A DNA stretch of 64,000 nucleotides from Pochonia chlamydosporia 170 (GCF_001653235.2 NW_019154045.1:372001-436000), one strand, 5' to 3'. Positions 52,768 through 64,000 are shown, numbered from the stretch's first letter. A program made the numbers and translations. The notes: generated by a model not told the origin, from the letters alone.

Positions 52768-52941
52768 AACGCTACACCATAACGCCTCAATTTATTTCTT
52801 TATTGCTTCCATTCGCTGGTCCCGGGGAGTTCCGACATGTATCGATAAATCTTCATAAATAGGTCGCGATATCCGGCTGCCGCAATTCGTATATCTCAAT
52901 TTCACATACGGAGTAGTCTCAACTCATGATTGCCGTGCAAA

Positions 52942-53360
52942 ATGTCAGACTCAACACAAATCTCTGTACACATTAAAATCACGGTCGACCCTGCTCATGC
53001 GGAAACGTACCTCAACGCACTCAAGCCTGTGTTTACAGCAGTCATTGCAGAACCTAGGAATACTTTTTTTGAGGTGTACCAAGATGAACAGAATCCGGGA
53101 GTATTCAAGCTAGTCGAGAATTGGACCGCCTCGGTGGAATACATGAAAGAGGTTTGCATGTTCTTACACAGTCAGCAAGTGTGTAATGTAGTACTAATTC
53201 CTAACCCAAACAGGTTCAAGTGAAGAAGGAGTACTATGAGCCATATAGAGCCACGATTATGCCTCTCCTTCTTAAACCACTAGAAGTGGAATTTTACACT
53301 CGTATGCCCGGGAATGAGTGGGTTAATGTGCGGGCTGGAATATACCCTGACAGAAGCTAG
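52942..53360 (+). CDS. dimeric alpha/beta-barrel (ABM-type) protein
   Basis: Two exons, 52942-53151 and 53214-53360, with a 62-nt intron at phase 0, give 118 aa. The first part fits the antibiotic-biosynthesis-monooxygenase fold: ISVHIKITVDPAHAETYLNA (strand and helix), then EPRNTFFEVYQDEQNPGVFK and LVENWTASVEYMKE. This is the usual 'E.gn..fev..d...pg.f.l.E.W' pattern. The second exon adds VQVKKEYYEPYRATIMPLLL and a tail longer than in most family members (MPGNEWVNVRAGIYPDRS). Members are small cofactor-free monooxygenases or stress proteins, and function here is unknown. It is cytosolic, with no signal peptide. Confidence 0.75.
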
Positions 53361-53980
53361 AAAAGTGGTTTGACGTCGCGGCTCTGAACTGGAGTTAACA
53401 CTGGCATGTATGGTGCGGCGGTTGGTTAATAAGCTTGCCCGTTTTGTGCTCTTATCCTCTTCAACTAAACTATTTTGTAAAATATAACTCCAGGCTCTAA
53501 GATATGCCAAAGCTAAACAGCTTTGTTGCTGATCTGCTTGACACGAAGCAAACTGTTTGTCCAAAGTTATGCATGCACCTTGACTATGGTGATTGCAACT
53601 ACCGGCCAGGATCCCAGCACAGACAGCCCAACAGGGATAATTGAGCCGCGCAGGCAAAATGATCATATCCATAAGACTTGCAGAATCCAGGGCCCTTCTT
53701 GGCCAATTATGGAGGCTATATGCTGACAGCTGAAGCATCCATGCAGGAACGTTATGCTACCAAGCTATTTATGGGCAAAAACGGTTATTGAGGCTCCATG
53801 TCGATTTGGCTCAAAAGGTCGGGGTTGCCAGGCTTTTTCCACTTCAGAACTGTTCAGAAAGACTTTCTATTTAAGAGATCAATATCCCAATTCCCTCCAA
53901 ACTCTTCCTGACACCACAAAACTTCATCCATTATTATTACGACTTTGTTCCTGGCAAACTGCTTGCTCGATTCTTACAAA
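53361..53980. other. intergenic region
   Basis: 3' UTR of the ABM gene and promoter of the small conserved protein. A TATTTAAG TATA-like box is near 53868. The minus frame 53280-53738 overlaps the ABM exon and is not supported. Confidence 0.35.
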
Positions 53981-54371
53981 ATGGCCGCTGCCGAGCTTCG
54001 CAACCAGATTCTAGGTACGTAGTTGTCACATAATTGTTGCTGCAAAAAGAACTTGGTACTCACATTGTGAAACAGAGAACGCAAAGTTCCTGTATGGACC
54101 CAATAAGACGTTTCAGATCGTTACGTCATGTGTATTGTATGGAGGATACCAGCCTGTCCCTCAGGCTGTCCTGGTGGAATGCAACGAAGCGGAGGGCACA
54201 TTTAAGACACACCTCATTGAAAAAGACCGGTCAACTCTTGACGAGGCCCTTGAACTGCTCCACCTAGCCACTACAAAGCTAGTGTACCAGAAATTGGCTC
54301 AGTCATTGGAAGAGGACGATACGCTTGAGGTTGGCGAGACTGTGCTCGAAGGGTCGCTGGGTTGGGAGTAA
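53981..54371 (+). CDS. small conserved hypothetical protein
   Basis: Two exons, 53981-54014 and 54076-54371, with a 61-nt intron at phase 1, give 109 aa. It is alpha/beta in character: MAAAELRNQIL, then FLYGPNKTFQIVTSCVLYGG, and a helical second half (LDEALELLHLATTKLVYQKL) ending in an acidic tail (LEEDDTLEVGETVLEG). It has no signal peptide and no membrane span. The size and regular secondary structure suggest a genuine small cytosolic protein. No function can be assigned. Confidence 0.6.
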
Positions 54372-55011
54372 GCCAGCACGGGAAGACGCAGCAATTAGAA
54401 AACTGAGGTTTGGGAGAAAATTTACTGTGTAAGGCAGCATTTAGGGCAGCTATGTAGCAATGCGGGCAACAGTCGCAGTAGCAGCGTAGCACATATTTCC
54501 CGCGTGTTCTTTACAAGTCACATTTAGGTGGATGGAATGCATGAGAATAAGTGATATTTATACACTAAACGAAGAGAAAGTACAAGAAGAAGTAACGAGA
54601 TTAAGGTCCCTCAATATTCGAACCCCGTTAAGCCAATCTTCCTTGTTCTGGGTCAGCGGGCTGGGCGAGAAGGTGAGACTAGAAGTCTAGCCACTATTGG
54701 ACTTGGCCGATTCTAGAAGTTCACAGTCCCTAGATACTTAAGGTGCCCAGCAATAGATACTGTTGACCATGTTATCAAAGCTAAAGCCCTTGAAATATGA
54801 GTCCACAAAATTAGGATTATTCCCTTGTATAGTTTCTTTAACCGTATGCGAGCAATCCGTTGTGCTAATAAAGAAACGTCAGAATCGGCGTAAAGAGATC
54901 AAAAATCAATGCGTGGTGTTTTATTTCTCCTCACCTGTGAAGATCACACCTGAGATTCGTGTTTAGTTGAAAAGACGACGCCCTGTTTTTCCTAGGTATT
55001 GGTAAGAGCTG
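54372..55011. other. convergent 3' intergenic region
   Basis: A plus frame 54763-54966 shows no motif. It lies between the 3' ends of two genes. Nothing supported. Confidence 0.35.
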
Positions 55012-57060
55012 TTAGAGATAATCTGCTTGGAATCGTAAATGGAAGCGACCAGGTTCATCCACGTACATGTTCGGAGGAAGAGTGAGGCATTTCTCAAGTG
55101 TTTTGATTTGAAACTGTTCTCCCTGGTAGTTTGTATGCTCGAAAAGAGCCGCCTACAAGTCAGGGTTAGAGATAAGCATCTAGACTGTTTGCGCTGCGGA
55201 TCAGTGGCCTAACGTACGTAGACTGTTGAGTTCATGGCTTCCGATACGGTTTCACGGAATGCCGCGACGTCAGGGATGGTGTAGGACACTGTTGGATTTG
55301 CGGCAACATTGGTAACCTAGAGTTACTTAGTCAAAGAGCGGAGTGAAATCATGAGATTAGCCATACCCATGCCCTGAACGCTATGTCATGCTCACGTGCA
55401 AGTTGCTGTAGATTCATTTGTTGCTCTTTGCCTCCCCTGAAGGCATTGGAGTTAGCTATAGTACAGGCATTAGCAGGTAAGTACCTAGGTCTATAAAGTT
55501 ATTAAATGACCTACTATTCTCGACCTTTCGTTGGAGGTTCTTGAATTCAAGATATGCCTCATAGACTGGGGAAGTCTACAACGTATATTAGTGTGAGATA
55601 GGTAACAAAAACACGGATAGATATGCCTACATCTACGGATTCGTAGTTTGGAGGCGTGAAAACTGCCGTCTTGTTTTTGTAGTAGCCTTTGACGAGATTG
55701 TACTTTCCCAGGATGGCACTATAACGCGTATCAGTATTCACAGAATGTTTATAGTTATGCGTAATATGCTTACTAAATCTTGTTAGAGTTTTGATGAGAG
55801 TAATTATAGACATCTTCTGCTTCCTTTTTAAGGCCCTCAAGTATATCGGAAGCCTTGCCATCAGAGCGTTCAGTTGCTTTGTAGTCCAAACCGAGGGGGC
55901 CGATAGTCATTCTGTCTATCGTAATGGTTGAGTGCTGGGTGAGAGTCTTTAAGCTGTCGCTATATTCAGCGGAAACGTTCGCCTGAACGCCAAAACCGTT
56001 AAACACGGCCGCAGCACTAGAGAAGGTCGTTAGATAATGCAACTTGCGCGGGAAAAACTAGGCATTTACGCTGCTGTAACATCTTGGGTCCTTCCCTCTT
56101 CCCGGCTAGTAATAGACACTCGCGCGTAATATGACCCGCCTTGGATGTATTCTAAATGATATTACTAAATGTAATTTATTTAGGAATGAAGGGAGTGGTA
56201 TTACTCATAATGAAGCGATCCCCGTACCAAGATGGAATTGCGCTGTCGGGAATGTCGTCATTTAGCACAAGTTCATACTTATAATTCGACTCAGGCTGCT
56301 TCATAACGATAACCCTGACTAGGTATGTGACGGAGCTTGCTTCAAACTAAGAAAAGGCGAAGCGTAATTAGAATAGTTTTATGTATGGGTAGCTGCGTGC
56401 TTACTTACTGATTTCTTATCCAAATAACTGGCTGACGCTTTTCCAGACTGGCCATAGCCAGAGAGAGCTACCGAACCACTAATGCCAAGGGTTTTAAACA
56501 GCTGCCTGCATCCTTAACTTAGCTGCAAGCTCTCATTTTCTCTCAGTAAGTCGATTGCAAAGACATACTCAAAGCTCTTAACCTCGACGGCGGAATATAG
56601 TCGAACACCGTTCGGGGCCCGTGGCCAGTTGCCCGCTGGAAGATCAGACCTTTTTCCGTTGCCAGATGGAAGAGGCTGAGGATGACTGCCGAGAGCACCT
56701 AGGCCATCAGGAATCATAGCAACTAGTTCAGTTACATTGTACGGTTCATCGCTGATATCCGTTGTATCAATTTCATCCGTTGAACCCGTAGAGCGAGCCT
56801 TGACTCTAGCGTTATCTGCAGGTTTGATGACTCTCACCGCATCGGTGTTTCCGACAGCGCCGGTAAATGTATTGAAACTAGCTTTGGTGTTAGGAAGACA
56901 AAGAGTTATGCATGGGATTGAAGTCTAACCCTTGGCCTTCATTGTCCATGCTATTTATAAACGGCGTGGTTTCATCACGTAGGAGCGGATTTTGTGATGA
57001 AAAAGCCCCTGCTGACATGAGGACTACCGCGAGCGCGGCATTCCGATGAATGCACCTCAT
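55012..57060 (-). CDS. many-exon secreted protein with beta/gamma-crystallin-like C-terminus
   Basis: A minus-strand gene starting at 57060, with a signal peptide (MRCIHRNAALAVVLMSAG) and ending at a stop at 55012. Around ten short exons are separated by 45-70-nt introns, and most borders are approximate. In order I see an N-terminal domain (near 56514-56860), then a block with GISGSVALSGYGQSGKASAS followed by SYL. Such SG-rich SaSYL segments occur in SNTX/MACPF-type proteins, but the resemblance is weak. A middle region follows (55773-56042) with a helix rich in Lys and Glu. The last exon has LFEHTNYQGEQFQI and CLTLPPNM, a Greek-key motif of the beta/gamma-crystallin type. It is extracellular, and possibly a membrane- or lipid-acting protein; that is inference. 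It sits next to a broken toxin-like gene in AT-rich DNA. Confidence 0.6.
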
Positions 57061-58193
57061 GGCTCTGGATAGTATTAGCTGTAGTTTAGGAGATTATTGC
57101 AGAAGGAAAGAATATAGTTGGTGTCTTGACATTCTGGGACTATCTACCGGGCAGCTTGTGGTTTTTAAATCTCGCATCTCGAAAAATACCATCTTCATAT
57201 TGATGTTGAGCTAGATGTTATGTAGTACAATACGTCATTAACGAAATTACTTTCAGGTCAACTGACTTGGCAAACGGGAAGGCTCCGATCATACAGAGAA
57301 ATGGCCTTAGTCGTGTAGGTGGCCCGGGTTCCATGTACTTTATGCACAACCACTTAATACTTGCTCTCTACAATGTAGCCAACGTACATGTTAACGAGAT
57401 TATTTAGCAACAAAGCACCACAAATACTAGGTTTATTTATGATGCAAAAGCCAGGTATATCACGCCATATGTTATTGCTTGAAGGCTCGGTCCGTCTGAA
57501 TCCTACCCGCTCGTAGCTTAAGAGTTCAGATGTTAATACGTGCATGGCGTGATATGCCATCGGATGGCTCATGCCAAGAGCATAAATTGGAGCCAGCTAT
57601 GATGATGGTGCGCTAGTTTCTGGGCATAAGAATTGCGGTCGCATAAGATATAGCCGTTCCATATTTTTGTAACTATGCAATCCTTTCCATTAATACTTGT
57701 AAGTACCGCATGAACCGCCAAGCTGCGTATTCCTGTTCATTATGCTGCACCACTATAGTTGACCTTTGAGTTACAAAGGGCTGCGCTCGTAGCGGTTTCG
57801 TAGCATACTGTCATCTTAAACGCATTATCGATTATATAGCTGTATAATATTTTCCTTCGTTAAAGTGCTGTGCAAGATACTTTTACCCCAAACGAACCAA
57901 TTGATCCGTTCTCTCAGGCTTTTGCTACTGATGGCTTAGCTCTCACTTTGTCAAAGAAATGAGCACCGATGTCATTTGCTATGCTTGGCAATACTGCAGT
58001 CCACAACTTGACAAGATATCGTCGTCTTCTGCTAGAGTGTTGTAGAGATTTCAGTCAAGTATAAATAATCCGTCATGGACGATACCATACTCGATGACAT
58101 TCAGCTCAAGCCAGCGTATCTGGACTTGAAAGCAAAGCAAAAGACTACTTCATTCTTCCAACCACGTTCTCCAGTTGGGAGCGCGACAGCACA
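57061..58193. other. AT-rich intergenic region
   Basis: About 1.1 kb, AT-rich, between two divergently oriented accessory genes. It contains both promoters, including the TATA box at 58060-58066. No gene seen. Confidence 0.4.
58060..58066 (+). promoter_or_regulatory. TATA box of enterotoxin-A-like pseudogene
   Basis: TATAAAT about 130 bp upstream of the ATG at 58194. The promoter element looks intact although the coding region is broken. Confidence 0.4.
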
Positions 58194-58883
58194 ATGCGGC
58201 GACATAACCACTTCTTTTCTCTTCTCACCCTGATAAGTCTGTGGTCCGTCTTAGCAAATTGTGCCTTAGTGCAGTTTGAGTATGTCTATCGTGCAGACGC
58301 AAGATCCCCAGAAGAGATTAAAAAAACAGGCGGCTTTGCACCTCGCGGCCTGTCTGCACCTGGGCAGATTCCTTTGGATATCAGCTTATTCAACCATGCG
58401 AATGGAGCTGTCACAGGGTTCAGTAGATATAATGACGGATTTGTCTCAGCCAGCTGAAGCTTGCCCTTGACATTGTATTGGGTAGCGAGTATGCTCAACG
58501 GAAAAGGCTATGTATACAAGATTCACGTTGCTCCAAACCTCATCGATTTTAATGCCTCGCTACTCAAATAGTCTCCATTTCCCCACGAACAAGAGTTTGC
58601 CGCGATTGGAGGCATAAAGTACGATCAGATAAAAGGCTGGATTCACAGTGATGGCAAAAAGAAGGAGAACAAGCAGTATAGCAAGCAGTATGATGCACTA
58701 AAGGATGGAGGTGTCCAATATCAGCTTTCTGGCTTTCCTGACGATCACACTGCCTGGAAAGACGCACCATGGAAGTCCTTTAGCACCTGTAGTAAGAAGA
58801 GGATGGAGGCAACCCAGACCTGCAAGCCGACGGACTCGGCATATGGATTCGCCAAGAAGTACCTTGAGTCTATCAAGATGTGA
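58194..58883 (+). pseudogene. broken heat-labile-enterotoxin-A-like ADP-ribosyltransferase gene
   Basis: The ATG at 58194 opens a signal peptide (FFSLLTLISLWSVLANCA) followed by VYRADARSPEEIKKTGGFAP. This is the start of the catalytic domain of the heat-labile enterotoxin alpha-chain family (the Arg of YRADxR binds NAD). The frame ends at TGA 58455-58457, just after the family's Ser-containing strand. Recognisable downstream family sequence then continues in other frames up to a natural stop at 58881-58883, and another stop (TAG 58569-58571) falls within it. At least two frame changes and one nonsense codon are therefore present. No intron with good splice signals explains them. In insect-associated Hypocreales this family is expanded; this copy looks inactive. 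Sequencing error is the alternative. Confidence 0.75.
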
Positions 58884-59483
58884 ACATGGCTTCTGAGATA
58901 CATCGTTGACCAAATTTTTTCCCGAGATATGGAGAATATGTCGATTGACGTATTGTGTAAACATCAGGTTCCATGAACTAATACACTGAAATTTTAACGA
59001 TTGGGGAAGATGATGTTTATTGAAGTCTAACATGTGTGCAAGCCGGGCGTAACTATCACAACTATCAGAAATTAGGTTTTGATCGAATACATCAAGCAGC
59101 TCAATCGAGATGGTCTTATAACTGCAAGCTAACCATCTGCGACAGCTATTTCTTTCATAGAAACACATTGAATACTTTGGCACTTTTGCTCCTTTAGCAA
59201 TTCCCTTCTATCTCTGGCTTTGGGGAACAACATTAATTCGTCCCATTTGACGCGGCAGCCATCAGGATAACCAAGTTCGTTTACAACATCAGCTGGCGAC
59301 GCTTCATGAGGTTCGGCTTGACCAGAGCAACCAGAGGACTCTTTTATGAGGCCGCTAACTGGTTTAAGGGATATTTTGGAGCGAGTCTCATATCTTCACC
59401 AGTCCATGAGTTTCTATGTCGCTGTTGAAAACCCGGTGATGCCAAATGGAGGGCTGCCTCCTCAGCTGAAGTTGAGGCAACCA
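58884..59483. other. intergenic region
   Basis: A minus frame 58698-59183 overlaps the pseudogene antisense and is not supported. No other signal. Confidence 0.35.
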
Positions 59484-60444
59484 TTACATGGGCCAACATT
59501 GTACGTTAAAAGCTCGTGTATGGCTCGTCCGGTCCCTTTGGATGCGGCCTAGCGGGTCAACGACAACAATGCAATATTGGCGGTCTTCATCTTTGTGGTG
59601 GAAGTGAATCAAGTCTTCACATTGGTATCTTGTCTTGAAAGAGATCCTAGCGTATTCTCTGTCCATTGGAGCACATCTTCCAACGTATTATCAGTCGTGT
59701 GCATGTGTATTTGAAAACATACAATCTTTTCAACCCGGCGTCTCGGCTTGATTACATGATCATAGCAAGTCTCTCCGGCGGATGGAGCCATGTCAGAGGT
59801 CCTCAACTCATCGTCTGCCTCATGCCTCGACGAGCAGTTTTTCAAATCTTCATGTGACAATGGCGTCGGAAAGCTGTAGGCAATGCGGGTTCCGTTCGGG
59901 TAGAGTCCCCAACTATTTTGTGAACAAATGATTGGCTTTTCAGGGACCTGCATCTGGAAAGTTTGAGGATGACGACCCTTGAGCAAGTACCTGGGGATGA
60001 TGCATTAGGCTGACCCCAACAATTCTGTGTACGATGAATTGCGCCGGGACATCCTCTTTGTGGAATGACTTCCTTCTTAAACCGGAAATCAGCTGAAATG
60101 GGGAATTCACATGTCGAAGGGCAAGGATTATACGAATCCGTTGGGGACAGCTTAATGGTCGGGATGGTATGGTAATCAGTCTTGCAACGAGTCAACTCGG
60201 TGAAGGTCGACTGGGCAATACACAAGTGTACATACGTTGAAGGAGTCAAAGACAGACATTCTCTTGCCATGATACTTTCTGAGATGACAAGACCTACTGC
60301 AGCGGTTGAAGTATGAAGCCTGTGCGGTCGCCGGTATGTTCTTGGCATATTTGAAGCCGGGAATGCACAATAACCCGGTTCATCCGCCGCCCTCAAACGC
60401 CCATTTCCAAAATCAGGTAGGTTGCACAGTGTCCAGCAAATCAA
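59484..60444 (-). pseudogene. unresolved minus-strand coding fragments
   Basis: Three overlapping minus-strand frames (59842-60444, 59609-59986, 59484-59666) follow one another and read like pieces of one cysteine-containing protein. Examples are CPSTCEFPISADFRFKKEVI, then IICSQNSWGLYPNGTRIAYS and YQCEDLIHFHHKDEDRQYCI. I tried to link them by splicing. Candidate introns (for example starting at GTACTT near 59998 and GTATGT near 59721) give the wrong phase. Either there are additional small introns or the gene has decayed, like its neighbour at 58194. No family recognised. Confidence 0.35.
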
Positions 60445-61889
60445 TTTCCAAGGTGAAAGCGGATGGCGTCGGGAAATTGTAATTATCCTCGTAGTGCGTC
60501 ACAGAAAATGTGTCTTCGATTTACAGTGGGGGGTCAGAAGTATTTGAACAGGGAAAGGTATCGCATATCGCCTCGCCTTGTGTGCTGAGGCATATTGAGC
60601 TGTGTTAGTGTATACTTGGATATGTTCAAATACATTGGACAGGCTGTATGTACTGGGTACAAGCCACGAGTATTAGCTCGACATGTGAAAGAAGACATTA
60701 TCCAGTCTTGGGCGAAGTGTTTTTGCCCACAACAAAGTATGCTTGAACAACATACAATACATCATTGTACACTGTACTACAAGCATCATTTCGTGGTAAT
60801 AAGAATCATTTGACTCTCAACTGTTGGTTGTTGGCAAAATGGATCCGTCGCACGGAGCCGGACTGCCTCATAGTATACCGTGCCGAATACCCATCAGGAT
60901 TGCCAAACCCAACTATCAGTGTTACCCGATCCGGAGTATTGGAATGACTGCTGATTTTCCAGTGAAGGGAAAACCGGTGCTGTTTGACTCGGTAGGGTAT
61001 TGAAATATCCCTGTTCAACCCTGACATGTCATGGCTTGTGGGCCAACTCTCGCCGAGCAATCCCCATCTTTACTGGATGGGTTAGGGGAAGAGAAGGCAT
61101 CCATGGGTAATGCTGACCAGGCACTGGACTGTCACGCCAGCCGCTGTTGGTTGTGACAAGTCTGACACCCACGTTGCATGGGATGTGAGACATGGGGCCA
61201 TCCATTGGATCATCAACAGGCGATCCGTGCTGAAAGAAACTCTGGAATCGCATCAAAAAGGGTCAAGCAACAACTTCCAGCCACCCCGTAGGCTCCGGAA
61301 CGCGCACAGTCCACATCTGCCGTTCAGCATCGTTAACGAAGAAGCGTTGATTGGCTTCATCGCACGGAGATTCGGGACAACCACAGCTGAGGGCGCCCCT
61401 TTCACCAACACCATTGACAATCTTGGACCTAAACGAACTAACGACGACCTAAAATCGTTACAATGCGGGGGAAGATGGAGAGATGGACAAGGAGCCTCCA
61501 CCTAAGCTCACCTTAGCATGTGAAGTTTGGGGAGACTAACCCAGCGCCACAAGGTCGAGTAGGAGTTGAGAGTATACGCATCTTGAAACAAAAGGCTTAG
61601 GATTGGACAAGTTTAAGAGCAAAGGAAGAGTAACTGGTACGCGGCATGGTCGGTTAAATAGCACAGACCTACGCACTCATTATTGCGTCGTCTCGTAGCT
61701 TGTGAATAAATGAGCACCAAGTCTTCTTTCGTCGCTGAGTTGCTTGATACCCCTTACAGTAAAGAGAGACATTTGCGGTGGCGTTGACTGACCCAGCACG
61801 CTAATGACCTTCAGCAATCTATTACACATCATCACCTGCCGAACGGTTTCATTTCTCATGCGAGTGCTTCCTGTTGAACGCAATCCACC
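60445..61889. other. 1.4-kb intergenic region
   Basis: A plus frame 61110-61505 and an opposing minus frame 61253-61501 have no known motif. The right end is the promoter of the P450 gene. Nothing I can support as a gene. Confidence 0.35.
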
Positions 61890-63865
61890 ATGCTGAGCAA
61901 CATCTCTTTTGACGCGTGGACGATCGCGCTCGTCACAACCGGCGCCTTGTGTGCTTACTGGGCCTTTGATAGCTTGGTTTTGACTATCAAGTTGCGCAAG
62001 TCCAGCGGCGTTCGCTCTAATGTGTTGGCTAGCAATCCATTTACAGGTACGTCGGGATTGCTTTGAGGAGAGATCAGTCATTCGTGTCCTCGTCGGCAGG
62101 TTACAAGAACCATGTACTACATGGCCAGGACACAATGATGAGATCTCGAGTCACTGATGGGTTTCGAATTATGTGATCGAGTACTAACTGACTCGGCATC
62201 ATAGCAATCTACCTCTTCTGGCAAACTGCTTACTATCAAATGAACAACCGGCTCTTGGAATACTTCAATTACATGCTGAGTAACAACAAGTCTACCTGTC
62301 CCCATGCTGCCGAAGTCTCTGTACTTGGACGACGCATCATCGTGACCAGGGACCCCGAGCACATCAAAGCAGTCCTCACCAGCAAGTTTACCCAGTTCGG
62401 TAAGGGACCGCAGTTTCATGACATCTGGGAACCTTTTCTTGGAGACAGCATCTTCACCACCGATGGAAAGCAATGGCAAGGCAGCCGAAGCTTGATCCGA
62501 CCCATGTTCGTCAAGGACAGGGTTCGGGACTTGGATATTTTCGACCGATGGACGGACACACTGATTTCGCATATCCCCGGTGATGGACAGACTGTAGACA
62601 TGTGCGACCTGTTCTATCGGATGACGCTGGATGTGACGACAGACTTTCTTCTTGGTGCAAGTGTTGGCAGCTTGGATAAGTATGTGCCGCCTATCCCAAC
62701 TAAGAGTCAAGGACGGGAAATGTCTGACAAGGAGGACAGTCCTCGAAGCGAGTTTAGCAAGGCATTCACCGAAGTCCAACGAGCCCAGATGATTCTCACC
62801 ATTCTTGCGTACGTATCCTGCCTACTAGTCAACACAGAGTTTACTACGTCCCAAACTTACAAAATCCGCTTAGCCCCTTCTGGCACGTCCTGCCCAAGAG
62901 ACAGTACCACAAGGGCATCAAGAAGCTCGAAGAATTCATGAACCCGTATATCCAGGCGACCCTAAAGCTAAGCGACGAAGAGCTGGAGAAACTTTCCAAG
63001 TCCGATAAGGACTTCACGTTCCTTCACAATATCGCACTCTACTCCAAGGACCCCAAGGTCATCCGAGACCAGATCATGGCAGTGCTGTTGGCTGGGCGAG
63101 ATACCACTGCTTCTACCCTGTCCTGGACGTTGTACGAGCTCTGCAACTATCCTGCGATCTGGGCCAAGTTGCGACAGGAGGTTCTCGAAGTCGTCGGTCC
63201 TACCAAAACGCCAAGCTATGACGATCTCAAGAGTATGCGATATCTGAACCACGCCATCGACGAGACATTGCGTCTGTACCCTGCTGTTCCGTACAATTGG
63301 AGAGCCGCCGGTATGTGTACAGAGCTCCCATCCGTAGAAGCCACTGGTCGTCTGTGAAAGATTGAGACCCAAACGAGTCGATTTACTGACACTGCAATGA
63401 TCGTAGTTGCGAATACGACCCTGCCTGGACAAATCGGTCAACCCGACATTGCTGCAAACAACAGAGACATCATCCTCTACAGCACACTGGCCATGCAGCG
63501 CCGCCGAGATTTGTACCCGCCCGTCTCGGAGAAGTTCGCCGACCCGGATATTTACAGTCCCGATCGATGGGAGCACTGGACTCCCAAGCCGTGGCAGTAT
63601 GTACCGTTCAATGGTGGTCCTCGGATCTGCATTGGGCAGAACTTTGCCCTTACCGAGATGGCATTCGTCCGTAAGTAGTGCCACGATACGATAACTTCGC
63701 CCTGAAGTTGATGATTGTACTAATCGTTCGTAAGTGGTCCGCCTGCTGCAAAAGTACGAAAGAATCGAGTATCGTGGCGACTGGAACGCCCAATACCACA
63801 AGGCCGAAGTCGTAGGGTGCCCTGGACAAGGTGTACCGATGACCTTTTATGCGGCAAAGAACTAG
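61890..63865 (+). CDS. cytochrome P450 (CYP52-like clan)
   Basis: Five exons, 61890-62046, 62205-62808, 62874-63310, 63407-63670 and 63735-63865, keep frame and give 530 aa, a full-length microsomal P450. The N-terminal anchor is AWTIALVTTGALCAYWAF. The I-helix oxygen-binding motif is AGRDTTAS, the K-helix is DETLRLYP (ExxR), the PERF-like segment is YSPDRWEHW, and the haem-binding loop is PFNGGPRICIGQNFAL with the ligand Cys in ICIGQ. The tail VGCPGQGVPMTFYA and the SIFTTDGKQWQGSRSLIRPM block match the CYP52/CYP539/CYP584 clan, which hydroxylates alkanes, fatty acids or similar chains. The substrate is not known. All key residues are present. The first intron (158 nt) is longer than the others. 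Confidence 0.9.
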
Positions 63866-64000
63866 CCTGCTTAATTATGATACCAGATCAATTAGTACAG
63901 AAGTGACAAACAAAAACAAGAAACAACAAAGAGAAGTAACTGTGAAATAAACTTGCAAGGCGGAGACCTGCCCCGTGTTCTGCGAGCTAAATCCTTGAAC
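63866..64000. other. 3' end of P450 locus
   Basis: 3' UTR-like AT-rich sequence up to the window end. Confidence 0.4.

Noticed and set aside
61890..62204. Extra small P450 exon between 62100 and 62150
   Set aside because: The candidate exon gives wrong phase with the next exon, while a single 158-nt intron joins exons 1 and 2 exactly.
1..64000. CRISPR array, rRNA or bacterial operon features
   Set aside because: None seen. The gene structure is eukaryotic throughout.

Overview
The window is nuclear DNA of a filamentous ascomycete (Pezizomycotina). It has short 44-160 nt spliceosomal introns with GT...CTAAC-like...AG signals, gene spacing of 1-2 kb, an intron-bearing tRNA-Lys, and fungal families such as UstYa, Kre9/Knh1 and CYP52-like P450s. 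A heat-labile-enterotoxin-A-like family member and many small secreted proteins point to Hypocreales, probably a Clavicipitaceae-type insect- or nematode-associated fungus. That placement is inference.

Layout. 0.6-2.8 kb: a ten-exon amino-acid/GABA-type permease. 3.4-5.6 and 18.2-19.8 kb: two ankyrin-repeat proteins with F-box-like N-termini. 6-12.6 kb: a zinc-ribbon protein, a possible GH3 relic, a secreted CAP-like protein, a secreted EGF plus beta-propeller (GH43-like) protein and a short-chain dehydrogenase. 12.7-15.2 kb: an AT-rich stretch bounded by two diverged direct repeats, one carrying a 43-nt poly-T run. It holds a two-exon candidate small secreted protein. 16-17.2 kb: a secreted proline-rich protein of unknown fold. 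20.5-27.6 kb: a four-span membrane protein, a conserved secreted protein, the signal peptidase subunit SEC11, a CsbD-like stress protein and a six-exon membrane protein.

29-37 kb: a BTB protein, an UstYa-type oxidase, a Kre9/Knh1-like GPI protein and a large acidic nuclear protein (IFH1/CRF1-like, tentative). About 4.2 kb without a convincing gene follows, then a kinesin, a tetraspan protein, a GFA/CENP-V protein, a farnesyl/geranylgeranyl diphosphate synthase paralogue, tRNA-Lys(CUU), tRNA-Arg(CCG), a Gly-rich secreted protein, a dimeric alpha/beta-barrel (ABM) protein and a small conserved protein. 55-61 kb is AT-richer and looks lineage-specific. It has a many-exon secreted protein ending in a beta/gamma-crystallin-like segment, a broken enterotoxin-A-like ADP-ribosyltransferase gene, and unresolved minus-strand coding fragments. 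61.9-63.9 kb: a complete five-exon cytochrome P450.

Housekeeping genes (sec11, kinesin, tRNAs, acidic nuclear protein) are interleaved with secreted or accessory genes. I see no single clear biosynthetic cluster. The most distinctive parts are the repeat-bounded block with a hidden secreted-protein gene (12.7-15.2 kb) and the toxin-like accessory block (55-60.5 kb). Exon borders were worked out by hand from frame continuity and splice signals, and no database search was possible.
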